DNA of 64,000 bases from Bradyrhizobium sp. 195 (GCF_023101665.1 NZ_CP082161.1:7068001-7132000), one strand, 5' to 3'. Positions 29,879-39,484 are shown, counted from the first letter of the stretch. Notes: generated by a model from the letters alone, not told the origin. Numbers and translations are program-made.

Positions 29879-30654
29879 TGCAAACCTCCTTTGTCGAACG
29901 CGGCCAGCACCGGCGCACGAAGCATCAGCCAGCCGCCATAGGCGATGTAGTAGCAGGCGATGGTGGTGATCAGCTTATTCGACCACGCGATGAATTGCTG
30001 GTCGGTCATGGCTTCCAGGATGCGCCGCGCCAGCGTGGTGCCGAGCATCGAGGCCGCGATCGCAACGGCAGCAAGCACGGGATCGAGGCTCGCCGCCTGG
30101 TCGATGATGCCGCCGAAATAGATCAGCTTGGTGAAATGGCTGACGAGCTGGCACATCGCCTTGGTCGCGACCTTCTCGCGCCGGCCGAAATCGCCGCCGA
30201 GGAAGAAGGTGTCGAGCAGCGGACCGGAAACGCCGGTCATCAGCATCAGGCCCATGCAGATCGTACCGTAGACTGTGCCCTGCCAGAGCCTATTAGGATC
30301 CGGCTTGATGTTCGCCGGCAACAGCCGCGCCATGAACGGGGTGATGCCGAGCAGCAGCAACGCCATCGGCTTGTCCGGCACGTAGCGGGTGAGTGACCAG
30401 GCCGCGAGCGCGACGGCGGCGCCGACCAGATAGTTCGCGACCGGCCGCCAGCGGATATGTGCCCGCCACAGAAACGCGCGCCAGCCGTTGGAGGCCATCT
30501 GCGTGATCGCATGCAACACCATCGCGGTCGGCAGCGGCATCAGGGCCAGCAGCACGCCGATCAGGATCAGCCCGCCCGCCATGCCGAACAGGCCCGACAG
30601 GAACGCGGTGGCGACCATCAGCAATCCGAGGGCAGCAATCATGATGGGCGTCAC
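29875..30654 (-). CDS. TauE/SafE-family sulfite exporter-like membrane protein
   Basis: 259 aa, seven to eight hydrophobic helices. The signature GLFGMAGGLILIGVL near residue 21 and its C-terminal counterpart around FFLGGDFGRR-ATKAM mark the TauE/SafE fold (two inverted halves). Start is GTG 30654 with GGAG eight bases upstream. Family roles include export of sulfite or sulfoacetate and organic acids; the substrate here is unknown. It is divergent from the LysR regulator, which may control it. Confidence 0.9.
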   Translation of the reverse strand: MTPIMIAALGLLMVATAFLSGLFGMAGGLILIGVLLALMPLPTAMVLHAITQMASNGWRAFLWRAHIRWRPVANYLVGAAVALAAWSLTRYVPDKPMALLLLGITPFMARLLPANIKPDPNRLWQGTVYGTICMGLMLMTGVSGPLLDTFFLGGDFGRREKVATKAMCQLVSHFTKLIYFGGIIDQAASLDPVLAAVAIAASMLGTTLARRILEAMTDQQFIAWSNKLITTIACYYIAYGGWLMLRAPVLAAFDKGGLQ

Positions 30655-30811
30655 GAAGGGATCTCCGCAAAAGTTAGGGACTGCAAACTGTTCGTCTCCC
30701 TCGCCCCGCTTGCGGGAGAGGCGAAGGAAAACGTGCCTCGCTTGCCCAATTCGCGCAAACTGAGTTATCTTGGCCTGGCATCAGCTTTCCTGAGGGTCTT
30801 GCATAAGGGTC

Positions 30812-31735
30812 TTGAATTTGCGTCGGCTGCTGTTTCTCAACGGCATCAAGGCATTCGAGGCGGCGGCGCGGACCGGCAGCTTTGCTGCGGCCGGGCTCGA
30901 GCTGAGCGTGTCGGCGGCCGCCGTCAGCCGCATGGTTCATCTGCTGGAAGAGCGGCTCGGCGTTGCGCTGTTCGAGCGCAAGGCCAATCGCCTGGTGCTG
31001 ACGCAGGCCGGCCGCGCTTATCAAAGCGGGCTGACGCCGATCTTCGATGCGCTGGCCAGCCTCACCGCGCAGGTGACGGCGCCGGCCAGCGTGCGCGTGC
31101 TCACCATCGGCGTCGGCCACACCTTTGCGATGCGCTGGCTGATCCCGCGCCTGTCGGAGTTCCGCAACGAGGAGCCCGACATCGAGGTGCGATTCACCAC
31201 CGGCGGCGCGTCGGTGCCGTTCGGCGAAGATTGGAGCTGCGGCATCAAGCTCGGCACCGGTGACTGGCCCGGGCTCGTCGCCGAGCCGCTGTTCGCCGGT
31301 GACCTCACTCCTGTCTGTGTGCCCCGCCTCGCGAGTGGCCTGAAGCGCCCGGCCGACTTGAAGGGACCGAGCCTGATCCGCGTCGCGCACTCACCCGAGG
31401 ACTGGCCGATCTGGCTGAAGACCGCGGGCCTCGCGCGGATCAACGCGCGCGGGCCGGAGTTCCAGTTCTACGGCCAGGCGCTGCAGGCCGCGGCCGACGG
31501 GCTCGGCATCGCCATGGGCATCCGCCCCTATATCGACGACGACCTCGCCGCCGGCCGGCTGGTCGCGCCATTTGACCTCTCGGTACCCAAGGGCATGCGC
31601 TGGTACCTGCTCTATCGCAGCTTCCAGACCGAGCAGCGCGACTTTGCCGCGTTCCGCCGCTGGATCATGCGCGCGGCGGCGGAACCCGCGGCCCGGCCTG
31701 TGAAGCGGATCGGCCGTATCGCCGCTCGGAACTGA
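30812..31735 (+). CDS. LysR-family regulator, GcvA/AmpR branch
   Basis: About 307 aa. N-terminal wHTH: LLFLNGIKAFEAAARTGSF then ELSVSAAAVSRMVHLLEERLG and FERKANRLVLTQAGRAY, the classic LysR recognition helix pattern. The effector domain includes GVGHTFAMRWLIPRLSEF and ends WYLLYRSFQTEQRDFAAFRRWI. The start is a TTG: 30812 gives the longest frame, but AAGGG at 30805-30809 fits a second TTG at 30818 better (8 bases), which would remove two residues. It is divergent from the TauE-like gene, which is the usual LysR target arrangement. Confidence 0.9.
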   Translation: MNLRRLLFLNGIKAFEAAARTGSFAAAGLELSVSAAAVSRMVHLLEERLGVALFERKANRLVLTQAGRAYQSGLTPIFDALASLTAQVTAPASVRVLTIGVGHTFAMRWLIPRLSEFRNEEPDIEVRFTTGGASVPFGEDWSCGIKLGTGDWPGLVAEPLFAGDLTPVCVPRLASGLKRPADLKGPSLIRVAHSPEDWPIWLKTAGLARINARGPEFQFYGQALQAAADGLGIAMGIRPYIDDDLAAGRLVAPFDLSVPKGMRWYLLYRSFQTEQRDFAAFRRWIMRAAAEPAARPVKRIGRIAARN

Positions 31736-31846
31736 CGCCCGAAGCAAAAAAGCCGGCCGCTTGTGAACGGCTTCACATCCCAAATTACGCAATCGTGGTC
31801 CCCTGACCCTCCAACAAGACACGTACGGAACACTTTGGGGACTACC

Positions 31847-32071
31847 ATGGCGACCCTCTACGACGGCTTTGACATCGAATCCTTCGAGGCTGGCAAAGGC
31901 CTCTGGCACGCCCGCATCCGCCGCGCCGATCTCAGCCCCCTCGCCATCGATGGCGTCCTGTTTCCGGCCATGGAAGTCGGTTTCGCCTGGCCCGATCAGA
32001 ACGCCGCGATCGCCGACGCCAAGCACCACATCGACCGCTTCCGACGGCGGGCCGACAGCGACGACGAATAG
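31847..32071 (+). CDS. Small conserved hypothetical protein (74 aa)
   Basis: From ATG 31847 with GGGG six bases before it: MATLYDGFDIESFEAGKGLWHARIRRAD, a compact alpha/beta small fold, then a helical end HHIDRFRRRAD. No signal or membrane segment. I do not recognise a family, though sequences of this style are common in Bradyrhizobium. It precedes another small protein on the same strand by 42 bp. Confidence 0.72.
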   Translation: MATLYDGFDIESFEAGKGLWHARIRRADLSPLAIDGVLFPAMEVGFAWPDQNAAIADAKHHIDRFRRRADSDDE

Positions 32072-32113
32072 GAGAGCAGGACGCAAGCGAACCAGGCCAA
32101 GGGGCAACCGGTC

Positions 32114-32344
32114 ATGTCAGTCATCGAAATCGAAGACACCTCGGGGCCGAGGATCTACAGCCGCGCCGTGCTCTCCAACTGCCCGGAATGCGACGGCGAT
32201 CTCTCGGTGCTCCGCGTGATCGGCGGGCGCGCCGGATGCGAGTACTGGACCATGCGCTGCACCGATTGCGGCGGCATCCACCTCGACATCCTGAAGCCGA
32301 ATGTCACGGCGGAGGATGACGAGGGGCCGCTGCCGGCGGCGTAG
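32114..32344 (+). CDS. Small CxxC zinc-ribbon-like protein (76 aa)
   Basis: Two Cys pairs, NCPECDG and RCTDCGG, separated by about 27 residues around a beta-hairpin (LSVLRVIGGRAGCEYWTM), as in zinc ribbons. Probably a small Zn protein binding nucleic acid or a partner protein. It ends 93 bp before uvrB and may share its transcript. Function unknown. Confidence 0.75.
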   Translation: MSVIEIEDTSGPRIYSRAVLSNCPECDGDLSVLRVIGGRAGCEYWTMRCTDCGGIHLDILKPNVTAEDDEGPLPAA

Positions 32345-32437
32345 GCCTCGAGGCTGCTGCCAACCTGCTGTCAGCAGGCTGCATAACGACGGGCATTCGC
32401 CCTTTATTGCGGGGCGGACTCGTCCCATATTCGCCTC

Positions 32438-35407
32438 ATGGCGAAGAAACCTGCATCCTCCGAAAAATCCGGCAAATCTCCGAAGACCAAGGCTCCGAAC
32501 TCGAAGGCGCATCGCCCCGATGTGCAGCCGATCGGGCCGGCGCTGGCCGAGCTGCTCAATCCCGCGATCAATCGCGGCGATGCCGGGCTGGGATCCGGCA
32601 CCGGCCTGCAGCCGCCGCCGGACAATTCGCGCGACCGGCGATCCGGCGGCGAGGCCGCGGCGCATCGGGCGCGGGCCTCGACGCCGAAGGACTTTCCGCA
32701 GGATAATACGCGGCCCATGCCGCTGCGCACCAACCCGCAGCCGCCGGGCGCCCGCGTATCGGCCGAGGGCTTCGACGAGGCACCGCAGGCCAATTACGGA
32801 ACCGCCGCCACCATCCCGACGCTCGATCCGGAACTGGCGCGGCAGCTCGGATTGCCCACCGAGGAGGACGATGCCGAGGCGCTGGCGCGTCCGCCGCGCA
32901 GCAAGATGGAGGCGCTCGGCGTCAAGGCGACCGCCGATGCGCTGGAGTCGCTGATTCGCGAGGGCCGTCCGGAGTTCCGCAAGGACGACGGCTCGACGAA
33001 AGTGTGGACGCCGCACCGGCCGCCGCGCCCGGAAAAGTCCGAAGGCGGCGTGCGCTTCGAGATCAAGTCGTCCTACGAGCCGCGCGGCGATCAGCCGACC
33101 GCGATTGCCGAGCTGGTCGAGGGCATCAATCGCAACGACCGTTCGCAGGTACTGCTGGGCGTGACCGGCTCGGGCAAGACCTACACGATGGCGCAGGTGA
33201 TCGAGAAGACGCAGCGTCCCGCCTTGATCCTGGCGCCGAACAAGACGCTCGCCGCCCAGCTCTATGGCGAGTTCAAGAACTTCTTCCCTGATAACGCGGT
33301 CGAGTATTTCGTCTCCTATTACGACTACTACCAGCCGGAAGCCTACGTCCCGCGCACCGACACCTATATCGAGAAGGACTCGTCCATCAACGAGCAGATC
33401 GACCGCATGCGCCATTCGGCGACGCGCGCGCTGCTCGAACGCGACGACGTCATCATCGTCGCCTCGGTGTCCTGCATCTACGGTATCGGCTCGGTCGAGA
33501 CCTATACCGCGATGACGTTCGCGCTGAAGAAGGGCGAGCGCATCGACCAGCGCCAGCTGATCGCCGACCTCGTCGCCTTGCAGTACAAGCGCACCCAGGC
33601 CGATTTCACCCGCGGCACGTTCCGCGTGCGCGGCGACGTCATCGACATTTTTCCGGCGCACTATGAGGATCGCGCCTGGCGCGTGAATCTGTTCGGCGAC
33701 AGCATCGAGACGATCGAGGAGTTCGATCCACTCACCGGCCACAAGCAGGACGAGCTCGAATTCATCAAGATGTACGCCAATTCGCACTATGTGACGCCGC
33801 GCCCGACGCTGGTGCAGGCGATCAAGTCGATCAAGTCAGAGCTGAAGCAGCGGCTCGACCAGCTGCACAATCAAGGCCGCCTGCTGGAGGCGCAGCGGCT
33901 GGAGCAACGCACGACTTTCGACCTCGAGATGATGGAGGCGACGGGAAGCTGCGCCGGCATCGAGAATTATTCGCGCTACCTCACGGGACGCCGCCCCGGC
34001 GAGCCGCCGCCGACGCTGTTCGAATACGTCCCCGACAACGCGCTGATCTTCGCCGACGAAAGCCACGTCACCATCCCGCAGATCGGTGCCATGTTCCGCG
34101 GCGACTTCCGCCGCAAGGCGACGCTGGCCGAGTACGGCTTCCGCCTGCCGTCGTGCATGGACAACCGCCCATTGCGCTTCGAGGAGTGGGACATGATGCG
34201 GCCGCAGACCGTCGCGGTGTCGGCGACGCCGAGCGGCTGGGAGCTGAACGAGAGCGGCGGCGTGTTCGTCGAGCAGGTCATTCGCCCCACCGGCTTGATC
34301 GATCCGCCCGTCGATATCCGCCCGGCTCGCACCCAGGTCGACGATCTCGTCGGCGAAGTCCGCGCCACAGCCCAGGCCGGCTATCGCTCGCTGATCACGG
34401 TTCTCACAAAACGCATGGCGGAGGACCTGACCGAATATCTGCACGAGCAGGGCATCCGCGTCCGCTACATGCACAGCGACATCGACACCATCGAGCGCAT
34501 CGAGATCATCCGCGATTTGCGCCTCGGTGCCTTCGACGCGCTGGTCGGCATCAACCTCCTGCGCGAGGGCCTCGACATTCCCGAATGCGCGCTGGTCGCG
34601 ATCCTCGACGCCGACAAGGAAGGTTTTCTGCGCAGCGAGACCTCGCTGATCCAGACCATCGGCCGCGCCGCGCGCAACGTCGACGGCAAGGTGATCCTCT
34701 ACGCCGACCAGATGACGGGCTCGATGGAGCGCGCCATCGCCGAGACCAACCGCCGCCGCGAAAAACAGGTCGAGTACAACAATGCCAACGGCATCACGCC
34801 GGAGAGCGTGAAGAAGCAGATCGGCGACATCCTCAACTCCGTCTACGAGCGCGACCACGTGCTGGTGGAGGTCGGCGGCCACGACATGACCGACGACGTC
34901 ATCTCGATCGGCCACAATTTCGAAGCCGTGCTCGGTGATCTCGAAACACGGATGCGCGAGGCCGCCGCCGATTTGAACTTCGAGGAAGCCGCGCGCCTGC
35001 GCGACGAGGTCAAGCGCCTGCGCGCCACCGAGCTCGCCGTGGTCGACGACCCCACGGCGAAGCAGCGCGCCGTCGCTGGCAAGGCCGGCGCCTATGCCGG
35101 CACCAAGAAGTACGGCGATGCCGCGAATTTGCCGGTCAGCGCGATGAAGAAGAAAACCGTGGGCTCCGCGCTGAAAGCGAGCGGCGGCGGTGGCGGCTCG
35201 AAGGTGCACAAGCCGCATCTCGACGAGATGCACGGTCCGGAATCGCTGCCCTATCGCGAGAAGCAGACGCTGCCGGCAAAGCCATTCGGCACCACCAGCC
35301 GGATCATCCAGCCGACGGATTCACGGCAGTCGGGCCCGGAGTTCGGGCCGGCGCCGAAGTCGACGGGTGGGCAGCCGGGGCGAAGGGGCGGGTGGAAGAA
35401 GAGATAG
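32438..35407 (+). CDS. uvrB: Excinuclease ABC subunit UvrB (extended)
   Basis: DNA-damage recognition helicase of nucleotide excision repair; works with UvrA and UvrC. At 989 aa it is well over the usual 670. The Walker A GVTGSGKT is at residues 241-248 (E. coli about 39-46), so about 200 residues of Pro/Arg-rich, disordered sequence precede the catalytic core. The beta-hairpin ([11 protein letters not shown]), [19 protein letters not shown] and the C-terminal UVR helix [18 protein letters not shown] follow, and then about 110 Gly/Lys-rich residues. Similar extensions are known from Rhizobiales UvrB. No LexA-like GTTC-N7-GTTC box appears in the 93 bp before the gene. Confidence 0.97.
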   Translation: MAKKPASSEKSGKSPKTKAPNSKAHRPDVQPIGPALAELLNPAINRGDAGLGSGTGLQPPPDNSRDRRSGGEAAAHRARASTPKDFPQDNTRPMPLRTNPQPPGARVSAEGFDEAPQANYGTAATIPTLDPELARQLGLPTEEDDAEALARPPRSKMEALGVKATADALESLIREGRPEFRKDDGSTKVWTPHRPPRPEKSEGGVRFEIKSSYEPRGDQPTAIAELVEGINRNDRSQVLLGVTGSGKTYTMAQVIEKTQRPALILAPNKTLAAQLYGEFKNFFPDNAVEYFVSYYDYYQPEAYVPRTDTYIEKDSSINEQIDRMRHSATRALLERDDVIIVASVSCIYGIGSVETYTAMTFALKKGERIDQRQLIADLVALQYKRTQADFTRGTFRVRGDVIDIFPAHYEDRAWRVNLFGDSIETIEEFDPLTGHKQDELEFIKMYANSHYVTPRPTLVQAIKSIKSELKQRLDQLHNQGRLLEAQRLEQRTTFDLEMMEATGSCAGIENYSRYLTGRRPGEPPPTLFEYVPDNALIFADESHVTIPQIGAMFRGDFRRKATLAEYGFRLPSCMDNRPLRFEEWDMMRPQTVAVSATPSGWELNESGGVFVEQVIRPTGLIDPPVDIRPARTQVDDLVGEVRATAQAGYRSLITVLTKRMAEDLTEYLHEQGIRVRYMHSDIDTIERIEIIRDLRLGAFDALVGINLLREGLDIPECALVAILDADKEGFLRSETSLIQTIGRAARNVDGKVILYADQMTGSMERAIAETNRRREKQVEYNNANGITPESVKKQIGDILNSVYERDHVLVEVGGHDMTDDVISIGHNFEAVLGDLETRMREAAADLNFEEAARLRDEVKRLRATELAVVDDPTAKQRAVAGKAGAYAGTKKYGDAANLPVSAMKKKTVGSALKASGGGGGSKVHKPHLDEMHGPESLPYREKQTLPAKPFGTTSRIIQPTDSRQSGPEFGPAPKSTGGQPGRRGGWKKR

Positions 35408-35436
35408 GGCCTGGAGTCGGTAGCGCCGTTCGTGGG

Positions 35437-35478
35437 TATGGATTCCGGGCTCGCCGCTTTGCGGCGCCCCGGAATGAC
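35437..35478. repeat. Palindromic intergenic repeat, family B (half copy)
   Basis: ATGGATTCCGGGCTCGCC is followed by GGCGCCCCGGAATGACAC; located at the uvrB 3' end. Confidence 0.7.
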
Positions 35479-35498
35479 ACGGAGAGATTTGCGCCCCC

Positions 35499-35885
35499 TC
35501 ATCCGACGCTGGCCGTCACCACGGCCATCACCGACAGCAGCAGCACGATGGTGACGAGCTGGAGCGAGGCGACGGGCTGGGTGCGCCATGCCGTGATCTT
35601 GTCGGACAGCGACAGATGCGCCTCGAAGAATTTTGGCTCATAGACAGTCTTGAAGAAGGCGGGGAAGCTCGGACCGAAAGTCACCGCGAGCAGCGCGTGG
35701 GCCAGCGAGGCGATGGCGACGAAGATGGCGACGCCGGGGTCGCCGGAGAGGTCATGGTTGCCGGCGAGCTTGAGCAGGAAGGCGGCGGCGGCGAAGGTCG
35801 GGAAGCTCTGCAGGATCGTGGTCAGCGCGAGGCCTTCGAGCGCGTTGTGCAGGCGGGACTTTCTGGCGGTGGCGATGGCGGCCAT
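35499..35885 (-). CDS. Small integral membrane protein (128 aa)
   Basis: From ATG 35885 (MAAIATARKSRLH). Three hydrophobic segments at about residues 20-40, 50-75 and 105-125 (the last: VTIVLLLSVMAVVTASVG) with a basic N-terminus facing in. No catalytic motif; family unknown. It is convergent with uvrB, 91 bp away, with no terminator other than a half repeat between them. Confidence 0.75.
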   Translation of the reverse strand: MAAIATARKSRLHNALEGLALTTILQSFPTFAAAAFLLKLAGNHDLSGDPGVAIFVAIASLAHALLAVTFGPSFPAFFKTVYEPKFFEAHLSLSDKITAWRTQPVASLQLVTIVLLLSVMAVVTASVG

Positions 35886-36432
35886 GGCACGTCTCCCTGA
35901 TGACATTGGGATGACGTTAGCTGCGCCGGCACGGGGGTGATGTGAGATGGGTCACGCGCTTTTCGACGCCAAACAAAGAGCGAGAAATGGTCCTGGTTTG
36001 TGGTGTTGAACATGCCGCCCGCTCCGCTTCGTTCCCTCCCCCTTGCGGGGAGGGTTAGGGAGAGGGGTGGCTCCGGGAAAGGTCTGAGTTCGTGGCTACC
36101 CCTCTTCCCCGCCCCTCCCCCGCGAGGGGGGAGGCAGTGAGAGAGCGGTGGCCCCCTTACTGGCCTGGGCATGCGATGTTGGGCTCTCAAGGGGCGCGGA
36201 TGGGTTCGGGTTCCCTTGCCTAGCACCCGGCCAGACGCGCCCGCCGATAGGCGTGCGGCGTCATCGCAAGATGCAAAAGCCTGTGTGGTGCGCAACCGCA
36301 ATTGCACCCCATGAACGCGGCATGGCGCTGGCGCGTCATAACCTGCAAGCACCCTGTGCTTTTTGCGGATTGATGCACCCGCGAGGCCCGCGGTAGCGTT
36401 CGCAATCCACGGCCGACGAGGGCGGGAGCAGC
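35886..36432. other. 547-bp gene-free region
   Basis: Contains the 5' region of the 128-aa membrane protein gene, a G-tract repeat at 36033-36138, then about 290 bp of unassigned sequence upstream of the NTF2-like gene at 36433. Open frames here are shadows. Confidence 0.5.
36033..36138. repeat. G-tract hairpin repeat
   Basis: CCCTCCCCCTTGCGGGGAGGG is complementary in its arms, and later CCCTCCCCCGCGAGGGGGGAGG repeats the pattern; AGAGAGCGGTG follows. Same style as 1722-1866 and 15383-15430. Confidence 0.65.
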
Positions 36433-36879
36433 ATGACGGTTGAATCGCTGAACAGGCAACGCGTGCTTCATCTGCTGGACGCCTTCGCGCGCGGCGATCT
36501 CGAGGCCGCGCTGGCGTGCTGCACCGAGGACGTCGACTTCCTCAGCCACGCGCCGATCGACGTGCTGCCGCACATGGTGCCGCGCCACGGCAAGGCCGAG
36601 CTGCGTGAGCTCTGGCAGACGATCTGGTCGCGCTATTCGGAGATCCGCTACAAGGCGCCGCACATTCTTGCCGAGGGCGAGGAGGTCGCGACCTACATGC
36701 ACGCTTACTTCAGGAAGCGCAGCAACGACCGCGTCGTGCAGTTCGACATGGCGGTGTTCTACACCTTCCGCGGCGGGCTGGTGGCGCAGATCCGCGAGAT
36801 CATCGACTCCTACGATCTGGTGCAGCAGGTGCTGGAGCGCGAGATCGGGCCGCTGATCATGGGCGCGCGGGCGGATTGA
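36433..36879 (+). CDS. NTF2-like (SnoaL-fold) protein A
   Basis: 148 aa. NTF2 pattern: LLDAFARGDLEAALACCTEDVDFLSHA, then the strand cluster GKAELRELW, EVATYMHAYF, VQFDMAVFYTFRGGLVAQIREIIDSYDLV. The latter FRGGLV-I-E/D-YDLV is the hallmark last strand of SnoaL-like ketosteroid-isomerase folds. Substrate unknown; likely a small-molecule isomerase/lyase or binding protein. Paralogue of the gene at 37113-37553 with the same ending (D-(Y/F)DLV(Q/E)Q). Confidence 0.85.
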   Translation: MTVESLNRQRVLHLLDAFARGDLEAALACCTEDVDFLSHAPIDVLPHMVPRHGKAELRELWQTIWSRYSEIRYKAPHILAEGEEVATYMHAYFRKRSNDRVVQFDMAVFYTFRGGLVAQIREIIDSYDLVQQVLEREIGPLIMGARAD

Positions 36880-36980
36880 TCTTCCTTTCCCGGCGAACCC
36901 GCGTCGGAACTGGCCTCGGAACCGGGAAATTACGGGGCTCTGTTGTAAATCTCACATTCCGCCATCAATTGTGCATTGCG

Positions 36981-37035
36981 AAAACGTGAATTGCGTTTTG
37001 GCCGAAATCAGGTAATTTGTTCGTATACAAACGAA
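36981..37035 (+). promoter_or_regulatory. AT-rich inverted repeats before the second NTF2-like gene
   Basis: AAAACG (36981) pairs with CGTTTT (36994); TTCGT (37020) pairs with ACGAA (37031) around ATACAA. They sit 80-130 bp before the start at 37113 and could be operators or a promoter in this otherwise GC-rich area. Confidence 0.35.
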
Positions 37036-37112
37036 TTGAGCCCCCGCACCTGGCTGTGCATGGGGTTGTTTTCCGTTTTTTCTTTCGCTAGCCAGCTTCA
37101 GGACTGCCCAAA

Positions 37113-37553
37113 ATGACAGAGCACAGCCTCTGGCGTTTCTCGCGTGCGTTGCACCGCGCGATCAACGACCGGCATTTCGCTGATATCGAAGCCCTGATCG
37201 ACGAGGACGTCGAATGGGCGCTCTACGGCCCGATCGACATGTTTCCATTCCTCGGCGCGCGTCAGGGCAAGGACGCCGTGATCGAGGTCATCCGCCAGCT
37301 CGCCGACAATTTCCAGGTCCGCCGCTTCGACCGCGAGAGCATCATGCTCGGCGTCGATTCCGCCGCCTCGATGGTGCGCTACTCGCTGACGGCGATGGAT
37401 TCCAACAAGCCGATCAGCCTGCGGGTCGCGCAGTTCGCCCAGTTCAGGGCGGGCAAGCTCGTCAGCATGCGCGTCCTGATCGACACGTTCGATCTGGTTG
37501 AGCAGGCACTCGGCCGCGCCATTCATCTGCCGAAGATGACCAGCGTCGGCTGA
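37113..37553 (+). CDS. NTF2-like (SnoaL-fold) protein B
   Basis: 146 aa. Alpha plus beta NTF2 fold as in its neighbour: ALHRAINDRHFADIEALIDEDVEWALYGP, GKDAVIEVIRQL, MVRYSLTA, LRVAQFAQFRAGKLVSMRVLIDTFDLVEQAL. The shared skeleton with the gene at 36433 indicates tandem duplication; the two differ in length of the first loop and in pocket residues (FLSHAPID / WALYGPID). Function unknown. The weak AGGACTGCCCAAA before ATG 37113 is the only ribosome site candidate. Confidence 0.85.
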   Translation: MTEHSLWRFSRALHRAINDRHFADIEALIDEDVEWALYGPIDMFPFLGARQGKDAVIEVIRQLADNFQVRRFDRESIMLGVDSAASMVRYSLTAMDSNKPISLRVAQFAQFRAGKLVSMRVLIDTFDLVEQALGRAIHLPKMTSVG

Positions 37554-37771
37554 GGGGGACGCCAACGGGCCCCGCTGTTCGGGACCGATGACAATGCCGA
37601 ACGCGACGTCCTGGCCTCCAGCCCCGCCGGATGCCGTCGCGTCACAAGCTCGTCATCGGGCGCGCGCCTTTCGCGCGGCCCGTTGGTTCGGGGCCTTGAA
37701 AGCCCCGCCACAATTTCGCAACGATGCATCAGCATTTTCAGCGCGGAATGGCGCATGGTCTTTGCTGACGG

Positions 37772-37788
37772 CCGATATATATTATCGG
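37772..37788. promoter_or_regulatory. Perfect 6-5-6 palindrome upstream of the 307-aa secreted protein
   Basis: CCGATA, TATAT, TATCGG form an exact inverted repeat in an AT-rich spot, 31 bp before ATG 37820; the middle contains a -10-like TATATT. It may be an operator over the -10 region. Confidence 0.5.
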
Positions 37789-37819
37789 AAAGCATGCGCT
37801 GGGGCTTGCGGGCAGGACG

Positions 37820-38743
37820 ATGGAATTCTCGACAGGGTTTGGCTGGACCAGGCTGCCGATGCTGGCGGCCGCATTCATATTGGGCTCGGTGCTGACGGTC
37901 TCGGCGCAGATCATTCCGCCCTTCTCCCCCACAGCGGCCGCGCCTGACGACGAGGCCGAGACAGAGGCCGTGGCGGAGGCCCCCGACGTCAACGACCCCG
38001 ACGTGCTCAAGGGCATCGACGTCGACAAGCTCGACTGGAGTCAGCTCGCGGTCGACGCCGGCACCGGCATCGACCCCATGGCCGGCAAGAAGCGCGCCCT
38101 GGCCGCCGCCAAGGACGGACTGGACTGGTCGTCGAACGCCAATGCAAACGGCTCCTCCGCAGTGACCGTGAAGCAGTCCGTGTTCTCGTTCTGGGATACA
38201 AGGGTCGGCGCCGACATGACGGTGACGAGCGAGCCGCGCACGATGTCCGAGCTGCTGGCGCAGAAGGCCACCAATGGCGGCAACCTGCCGCAATCCTCCG
38301 GCAGCGCCTGGGCGACGGCGACCGCGCCCGGCGCGGGCTCGATCTGGGACAAGACCGCGGTGGAAGCCCGCGTCAATCCCGGCGCCGAGCAGAGCAAGAT
38401 CGGGGCGTCGCTGATCAAATCGGTACCGCTGTCGGGCGACACCTCGCTGACGCTCCAGAACGGCTACAGCGTCAACCAGCAGGGCACCACCGCTGTGCCC
38501 GGCATCGGCGGCCACATCACGCGCAATTACGAGACCGACCAGTCCGCCAAGGTCACCCTCAACGACACCGGCACCAGCATCACCGCCGGCCAGACGCTGT
38601 CGACCACCGACGACAAATGGCTGCGCAAGGTCGGCGCCGAGCAAATGCTGTTCGACAACGTCACCGTCTCCGGTTCCGTCGGCGAAACCTCGCAAGGGGC
38701 GATCAACAAGAGCCTCACGGCGGGGTTCAAGAAGAGCTGGTAG
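37820..38743 (+). CDS. Secreted protein with outer-membrane-like C-terminus (307 aa)
   Basis: Signal anchor or peptide from MLAAAFILGSVLTVSAQ (about residues 14-30), then an acidic linker DDEAETEAVAEAP, a DPDVLKGIDVDKLDW segment and a long stretch of alternating polar/hydrophobic beta strands (SVFSFWDTRVGADMTVTSE; SLIKSVPLSGDTSLTLQNGYSVN) ending LTAGFKKSW with C-terminal Trp. That end is compatible with beta-barrel insertion. No cysteine. I know no family. The gene has its own upstream palindrome and its -10-like TATATT. Probable outer-membrane or autotransporter-like protein. Confidence 0.78.
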   Translation: MEFSTGFGWTRLPMLAAAFILGSVLTVSAQIIPPFSPTAAAPDDEAETEAVAEAPDVNDPDVLKGIDVDKLDWSQLAVDAGTGIDPMAGKKRALAAAKDGLDWSSNANANGSSAVTVKQSVFSFWDTRVGADMTVTSEPRTMSELLAQKATNGGNLPQSSGSAWATATAPGAGSIWDKTAVEARVNPGAEQSKIGASLIKSVPLSGDTSLTLQNGYSVNQQGTTAVPGIGGHITRNYETDQSAKVTLNDTGTSITAGQTLSTTDDKWLRKVGAEQMLFDNVTVSGSVGETSQGAINKSLTAGFKKSW

Positions 38744-38765
38744 CAGTCCAGCGCTCTCCTCTTTC

Positions 38766-38808
38766 CCCTCATCCTGAGGGCGCTCCGAAGGAGCGCGTCT
38801 CGAAGGAT
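38766..38808. repeat. Intergenic repeat, family G fragment
   Basis: CCCTCATCCTGAGGG followed by CGCTCCGAAGGAGCG, two adjacent small hairpins of a kind recurring in Bradyrhizobium intergenic regions; it follows the stop of the 307-aa protein gene and may act as terminator. Confidence 0.5.
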
Positions 38809-39005
38809 CGAAGCCCCCGCTGCCAGAACGGCCGCCGCGTTCATACTCCCCTAACCATACGCCACGGCAAAACCCCCGAATGGTCCGCCCTTGCCGCATC
38901 TCGGCCCATTTGCGGTCAAAATCGGACGCACAGATGAGGAAGCCTCACAGACGTCGTCGTGCGGGGGACACTCGCGCTGCGCTCAACGCGAACAGGGGAA
39001 TAACG

Positions 39006-39428
39006 ATGAACGCCATGCGTCCGGAAAAGACCGAAGCCGCCGAGACCGAGACGGTCGACACCAACCTTGCTGCCGTCACGGAAGTCGAAGCTGGCATCCG
39101 CGACTTCGTCCGTAACGACATCGCCTATCTGCGCCGTCCGGCGACGACGACCACCGACGCGCCCCCTCTCGATCCGAGCGCGGAGGCCACCGTCACCAAC
39201 GTCAACTCGCTGATCCAGCGCGTCGCCGGCACCTCGCTCGCCGAGATCGAGAACCTGATCTCGGAGCTCGAGAGCCTGCGCGACCTGCTCCACGCCGAAG
39301 GCCAGCGCGTCCAGCGCGAGATCTCCGGCTATGCCCAGCTCAGCCAGGCTGCGATGAAGTCGACCCGCATGATCTCCGACAACGTCGCGCAGTGGAAGCG
39401 CGCCGCCGACGGCCTGCGCAACAGCTGA
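39006..39428 (+). CDS. Coiled-coil protein (140 aa)
   Basis: From ATG 39006 (MNAMRPEKTEAAET). The acidic N-terminus (ETETVDTNLAAVTEVEAG) leads to a helix-rich C-terminal half: SLAEIENLISELESLRDLLHAEGQRVQREI, a clear heptad pattern (L/I at a,d), then a Ser/Ala-rich helix. No signal peptide. May be a scaffold or partner-binding protein; family not recognised. A strong terminator follows at 39453. Confidence 0.8.
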   Translation: MNAMRPEKTEAAETETVDTNLAAVTEVEAGIRDFVRNDIAYLRRPATTTTDAPPLDPSAEATVTNVNSLIQRVAGTSLAEIENLISELESLRDLLHAEGQRVQREISGYAQLSQAAMKSTRMISDNVAQWKRAADGLRNS

Positions 39429-39452
39429 TCGCTGCCCACCAAGCATCACCGG

Positions 39453-39484
39453 CCGCCGCGTTCCGAGAGGGGCGCGGCGGTTTT
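39453..39484 (+). terminator. Intrinsic terminator of the 140-aa coiled-coil gene
   Basis: CCGCCGCG and CGCGGCGG (8 bp, 12-nt loop) followed directly by TTTT and GATT; about 25 bp past the stop at 39428. Confidence 0.85.

Noticed and set aside
30812..30820. ATG start for the LysR gene
   Set aside because: No in-frame ATG is near; TTG codons with AAGGG upstream are the only sensible starts.
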